From an uncultured Chloroflexota bacterium (GTDB lineage Bacteria > Chloroflexota > Chloroflexia > Chloroflexales > Roseiflexaceae), in NCBI GenBank assembly GCA_937876225.1, contig CALFIC010000180.1, positions 1 through 8,428 on the forward strand: a DNA stretch of 8,428 nucleotides, given 5' to 3'. The number at the start of each line of letters is the position of its first letter. The first letter of the stretch is position 1. Shown here piece by piece: positions 5,842 through 8,428 of the stretch. The notes under the pieces are model-generated. The model searched no databases. It had not been told where the DNA came from and was given only the letters and a program-made list of their open reading frames with translations. The translations under genes and the position numbers were made by a program.

Positions 5842-7497
5842 TTATCCACCCGGCGACCCACCATTTCCTGATCCTGGATTACCTGGATTTGATGAAGGAG
5901 CTTTTGGTTCTGGCGTATCAGTCGGTGGTATCACCGTGTTGGTCGGTGGTATCACCGTGTTGGTCGGTGGTATCACCGTGTTGGTCGGTGGTACGGAAGT
6001 CCGTGTTGACGGCAATTTCGTAGGCGCAATTTTCACCGAAACTGCGGTGGCAGGTATTGCAGTGTCCGTTACAGGGATTGTCGGCAAAGGCGTTTGTGTG
6101 ATTGCTGGCTCCGCCGTGTACGAAGGAGTCAATGTCTCATTATTTGGCAAAATAGTAACCACAATCTGTGGCAAAATCGACCGATTCTCAGTTTTTGCTG
6201 ACAGTAAGCCAAACACAACAAACCCTGCAATCGCAACCGAAACCACCGTACTCACTGCCACAAACCCTAAACGGCGCCAATTCATTACACTAGCACCATC
6301 AACAGGTCGAGACACTTGAGCATTAGTCCCAGCTCTCGTTTTTTTGATGTCAATTGGTGGAGTTGTCTGCACAGCCGGTGGAGGTGCAGAGGTCGCCCCA
6401 CCCATTAATTTGGCCAAGTCATAATTGAGACGCTGTTGGATACGTTGATACGCAACCCGAGTACTTGCATCACTTTTTACCTCAGGAAGTTTGAGTCGTG
6501 TCTGTAATTCACTTAATGTATGCGCTAACTGTGCTTGCAATTTTTCTTTGATTGGTGGCTGAATCGACACTACTTTACGAAAGTATTCCTGCATTCCACG
6601 AGCCCATTCCCAAAATGCTGGCGTGTCACTTAAATTTTCGGCAAACCAACACTGCTCAAATAATTTAGCAAGCTCACTGCCCCCTAACTGAGTCAATGTA
6701 CGATACATTACTTGATAACGTGCGGTATCTTCTTGTAGTTCTTCAGGATCAAAAAAACTATCTCCATGTACCTGTTGGCGAAATTCTTCATCACTCCAAC
6801 AAATCATTTCGCATAACAAAATCGCCCCCGCAAAACGATCTGCATAAGGATGCCACAAGCCATCACTGGCACTGCGATGCGTATAACCTGGTGTGCCTTT
6901 GGGGAGAATTTCGGGCATCGGCACACCATTCGCACAGATTTCTTCTACGTCAATCAAATCCACTTCTGGTGGCCAAAAGCGGACCAAAATATTCCCAGGG
7001 GATAAATCGCAGTGCGTCACTGCATTCAATTCCATTTCCAACAAAATATTCAAAAACTTTTGCACGACAGTACGCATCGTTGGTAGATCAATATTGCGCT
7101 TGCGTTCGTCTGTTTCAATTAAAATGTCATACCATGTGGCACCTTCGATCCATGGCATCAATACCGACCATTCGAGGTCTGATTCACTTAACGGCGCTAC
7201 ACCTTCAGCGGTAGGCGCCAACACTTCGCGATTACATACCCCTAATCCAGTCAATGTGGCATACTGCGATAAACGTTGCGCAGTAATCGCGACTTGACTC
7301 GTGCGGTACATCTGCTTAAAAACTTTTAAGGCCCTCGATGAATGTGATGAATCAAGTCGATATACCGTAGCACGCCCACCTTCTTGCGCAAATGGATAAT
7401 TTGGACTCTGCGGATGAGGAGCAACGCTATACGTCGTCCCATTAATAATTAATTCTTCATGAACATCTGGTCGAAATGGCATGGCAACTACATCCAT
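5842..7497 (-). CDS. Membrane-anchored Ser/Thr-type protein kinase with Thr/Pro-rich exported tail
   Basis: This 551-residue protein has an N-terminal kinase domain (about 20-310): a glycine loop EGGRATVYRL (39-48), the ATP-binding lysine in ALKVFK (K58), a catalytic loop HCDLSPGNIL (162-171; D164 and N169 present, HRD changed to HCD), a metal-binding aspartate in LIDVEE (D183, DFG changed to DVE), and GTPGYTHR as activation-segment end. The key residues are kept, so it should be active, though it is an atypical subfamily. Residues about 315-366 are helical and charged. A transmembrane helix spans about 411-432. The rest is a Thr/Pro tail with three PPTNTVI repeats and a Gly/Pro/Asn end, predicted outside the cell. 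It would phosphorylate cytoplasmic proteins; the partner is unknown. It leads the gene run and precedes the STAND ATPase by 32 bases. ATG 7497 lacks a clear ribosome-binding site; ATG 7482 is an alternative. Confidence 0.9.
   Translation of the reverse strand: MDVVAMPFRPDVHEELIINGTTYSVAPHPQSPNYPFAQEGGRATVYRLDSSHSSRALKVFKQMYRTSQVAITAQRLSQYATLTGLGVCNREVLAPTAEGVAPLSESDLEWSVLMPWIEGATWYDILIETDERKRNIDLPTMRTVVQKFLNILLEMELNAVTHCDLSPGNILVRFWPPEVDLIDVEEICANGVPMPEILPKGTPGYTHRSASDGLWHPYADRFAGAILLCEMICWSDEEFRQQVHGDSFFDPEELQEDTARYQVMYRTLTQLGGSELAKLFEQCWFAENLSDTPAFWEWARGMQEYFRKVVSIQPPIKEKLQAQLAHTLSELQTRLKLPEVKSDASTRVAYQRIQQRLNYDLAKLMGGATSAPPPAVQTTPPIDIKKTRAGTNAQVSRPVDGASVMNWRRLGFVAVSTVVSVAIAGFVVFGLLSAKTENRSILPQIVVTILPNNETLTPSYTAEPAITQTPLPTIPVTDTAIPATAVSVKIAPTKLPSTRTSVPPTNTVIPPTNTVIPPTNTVIPPTDTPEPKAPSSNPGNPGSGNGGSPGG
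5921..5993. repeat. 21-bp perfect tandem repeat inside the kinase tail
   Basis: Three identical 21-bp units (5921-5941, 5942-5962, 5963-5983) are followed by the first 10 bases of a fourth. On the minus strand each encodes the heptad PPTNTVI of the exported tail. The copies show no base differences, so the array is recent or kept uniform and could change length in frame by slippage. Confidence 0.95.
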
Positions 7498-7575
7498 ACT
7501 TTAGCTATATCACTGTTTTAATCATACAATCGAGTTTTCAAAAAATAATAGTTATTTTTACCAAATTCCATTGCG

Positions 7576-7593
7576 TGCGTCGATATAGACGCA
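7576..7593. promoter_or_regulatory. Near-palindrome upstream of the kinase gene, possible operator
   Basis: TGCGTCGATATAGACGCA has 6-bp perfect inverted arms around a 6-base AT-rich centre, about 80 bases before the kinase start. The symmetry and AT centre suit a dimeric repressor or activator site. On the plus strand it is followed by AGTATTTTT, so a weak plus-strand terminator is an alternative, although no plus-strand gene precedes it. Confidence 0.3.
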
Positions 7594-7837
7594 AGTATTT
7601 TTGTTAAAAATTACAATATTTCTTCATTGGAATACTACACTAAATACACCAATAAAAAATTCATCAGCACCAGTTATTTTCACAAAAACGTACAGATAGC
7701 GATTCATATAAAAATCTATATTTCCTAATACAAATTATACCTACCTATAGCAACCAGTATGACTGCGAAAAGAAGATTATCTCCACACTCTCACCCTATT
7801 CAACAATCATCCCTGTGTATCTTGCTTGTAATTTTTG

Positions 7838-7876
7838 GCAAAATTGGCGGTGACGATGAGTCACCGCCAATTTTGC
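7838..7876 (-). terminator. Rho-independent (bidirectional-type) terminator of the Thr-rich protein gene
   Basis: A perfect 16-bp inverted repeat (GCAAAATTGGCGGTGA and its complement) surrounds a 7-base loop. The GC-rich core is flanked by A-rich and T-rich arms, so transcription in either direction meets a stem followed by UUUU. It starts 65 bases past the stop codon at 7942 and separates that gene from the kinase unit. Confidence 0.82.
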
Positions 7877-7941
7877 TTGCTATTTTCACCAATCCCCCTA
7901 CCATACCCCCAATTCCACGATGAAACACCCTACACTATCGG

Positions 7942-8428
7942 TTATCCTATATCACCACCTGGTGTTTCTGTTGGCTCTGGTGCAGGATTACCACACGAAC
8001 TCGCTACAACAATCCCATTAGGCGCTTGCGTTGGTACTACAGTCGCAGTACATGTTACAGTCACCGTTTTTGTGAATGTACGTGTACGAGTACTCGTTGG
8101 CGTTCGTGTATTTGATCGTGTCACGGTATTAGTGCGGGTATTTGTGGCTGTACGGGTATTTGTGGCGGTGCGGGTATTGGTCGCAGTTCGCGTGTTTGTG
8201 CGCGTCGAGGTATTGGTCCGCGTCGAGGTATTGGTGCGCGTATTTGATGGAGTCGGCGTATTGGTTGCAGTTCGGGTATTGGTCACAGTTCGCGTGTTTG
8301 TGCGCGTCGCCGTACTGAGGGCAATGACCTCAGGATTCACAATTGCAAACACACGATTCGCATGTGCCAATGCCCCCATATACATGACTGCTACGCAGAT
8401 TCCTGCAACCCAATAATATATTGAAAAT
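7942..8428 (-). CDS. Secreted Thr-alternating repeat protein, C-terminal part (start beyond right edge)
   Basis: The minus-strand frame is open from the right edge to the stop at 7942, giving at least 161 residues. An ATG at 8385 lies inside a hydrophobic segment, so it is probably not the start. The residues before it (YYWVAGICVAV) extend this into a signal peptide or membrane anchor with a plausible cleavage site after ALAHA. From the residue encoded at 8313 to that at 8041 every second residue is Thr (44 of 46, the other two Ser). Asn, Arg, Ala, Val or Pro fill the alternate places, often as the hexad NTRTAT. The tail has two cysteines that could pair (in VTCTAT and ASSCGN) and ends in a Pro/Glu/Thr/Gly segment. 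The cell-surface location is inferred; the function is unknown. It ends before a strong terminator and so is a separate unit from the kinase. Confidence 0.72.
   Translation of the reverse strand, partial: FSIYYWVAGICVAVMYMGALAHANRVFAIVNPEVIALSTATRTNTRTVTNTRTATNTPTPSNTRTNTSTRTNTSTRTNTRTATNTRTATNTRTATNTRTNTVTRSNTRTPTSTRTRTFTKTVTVTCTATVVPTQAPNGIVVASSCGNPAPEPTETPGGDIG
8041..8313. repeat. Degenerate 18-bp tandem repeats encoding Thr-alternating hexads
   Basis: Units of 18 bp, on the plus strand of the form GTATTKGTSSCNGTNCGG, follow each other from 8138 to 8245 and again from 8258 to 8311. Flanking parts are more diverged. They encode six-residue units such as NTRTAT and STRTNT on the minus strand. 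The segments 8175-8208 and 8277-8310 are nearly identical, suggesting an internal duplication. Confidence 0.85.

Larger units (their letters stand above)
7498..7941. other. AT-rich intergenic region: terminator plus probable leader/promoter zone
   Basis: This 444-base stretch has no credible gene on either strand. The high-coordinate end carries the hairpin terminator of the Thr-rich protein gene (7838-7876). The part next to the kinase is very AT-rich and holds a near-palindrome (7576-7593) and the 9-mer TAACTATTA (minus strand, 7546-7554). By position it must contain the promoter for the kinase-led unit, but no pair of boxes with good spacing is visible, so I do not place one. Confidence 0.55.

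Noticed and set aside
5738..6319. A plus-strand frame of 193 codons with VGGITVL repeats
   Set aside because: It lies opposite the kinase tail and the STAND start; its repeats come from the 21-bp array read on the wrong strand, and the minus-strand kinase is well supported.
6696..7297. Plus-strand frames of 172 and 134 codons opposite the kinase domain
   Set aside because: They overlap each other and the conserved kinase motifs on the minus strand, and encode no recognisable pattern.
7576..7600. Short hairpin followed by a T-run as a plus-strand terminator
   Set aside because: No plus-strand gene lies before it; a regulatory palindrome for the minus-strand kinase gene is more sensible, though unproven.
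8138..8311. Regular 18-bp repeats considered as a CRISPR array or non-coding satellite
   Set aside because: The units are contiguous without spacers, vary at codon-compatible positions and stay in frame within a coding sequence.
7835..8416. A plus-strand reading frame of 193 codons, rich in VRVFV repeats
   Set aside because: It is the opposite strand of the Thr-alternating repeats; the repeated hexads keep that frame free of stops. The minus frame has a signal-peptide-like start and a terminator behind it, whereas the plus frame begins inside the terminator hairpin.

Overview
The window reads as accessory chromosome of a Chloroflexota bacterium, most likely Herpetosiphon-like. This is inferred from style, not from a marker gene: long Thr-alternating, Arg/Asn-rich secreted repeats, a Ser/Thr kinase with a Thr/Pro-rich exported tail, an NB-ARC-type STAND/TPR protein, and AGAGGAGA ribosome-binding sites. 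There is no rRNA, tRNA, transposase or CRISPR array. Every gene I accept lies on the minus strand, so the order of transcription runs from high to low coordinates.

Layout in the direction of transcription. (a) 8428-7942: the end of a secreted protein in which almost every second residue is Thr (start beyond the window), followed by a strong hairpin terminator at 7838-7876. (b) 7837-7498: an AT-rich non-coding stretch, the likely leader/promoter zone of the next unit. (c) 7497-5842: a membrane-anchored protein kinase with a Thr/Pro-rich outer tail. (d) 5809-3368: a STAND P-loop NTPase with winged-helix and TPR-like regions. (e) 3248-1: a compact type VII secretion (ESX/WXG100) type module: EspG-like protein A, a YukD/EsaB-like ubiquitin-fold protein (ATGA overlap with A), two adjacent WXG100 proteins, EspG-like protein B, and the first 222 codons of a larger protein running off the left edge. 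That last protein begins with a WXG100/LXG-like helical domain.

How they may work together (inference): the two WXG100 proteins form a secreted helical-hairpin pair. The YukD-like protein belongs to the secretion machine, the two EspG-like proteins are candidate substrate chaperones, and the partial protein is a candidate large substrate or toxin. All three putative substrates carry the same RFxxAD[Q/E] motif at the end of their helical domain, which I propose as the shared export signal of this system. The kinase and STAND protein lie upstream in the same direction and may regulate the module. The essential EccC/EssC-type FtsK ATPase is not in this window.

The most interesting points are the shared motif, the duplicated EspG-like proteins around a WXG100/YukD core, the sharp GC drop inside the partial substrate just after its trafficking domain, and the strict Thr-every-second-residue protein at the right edge.
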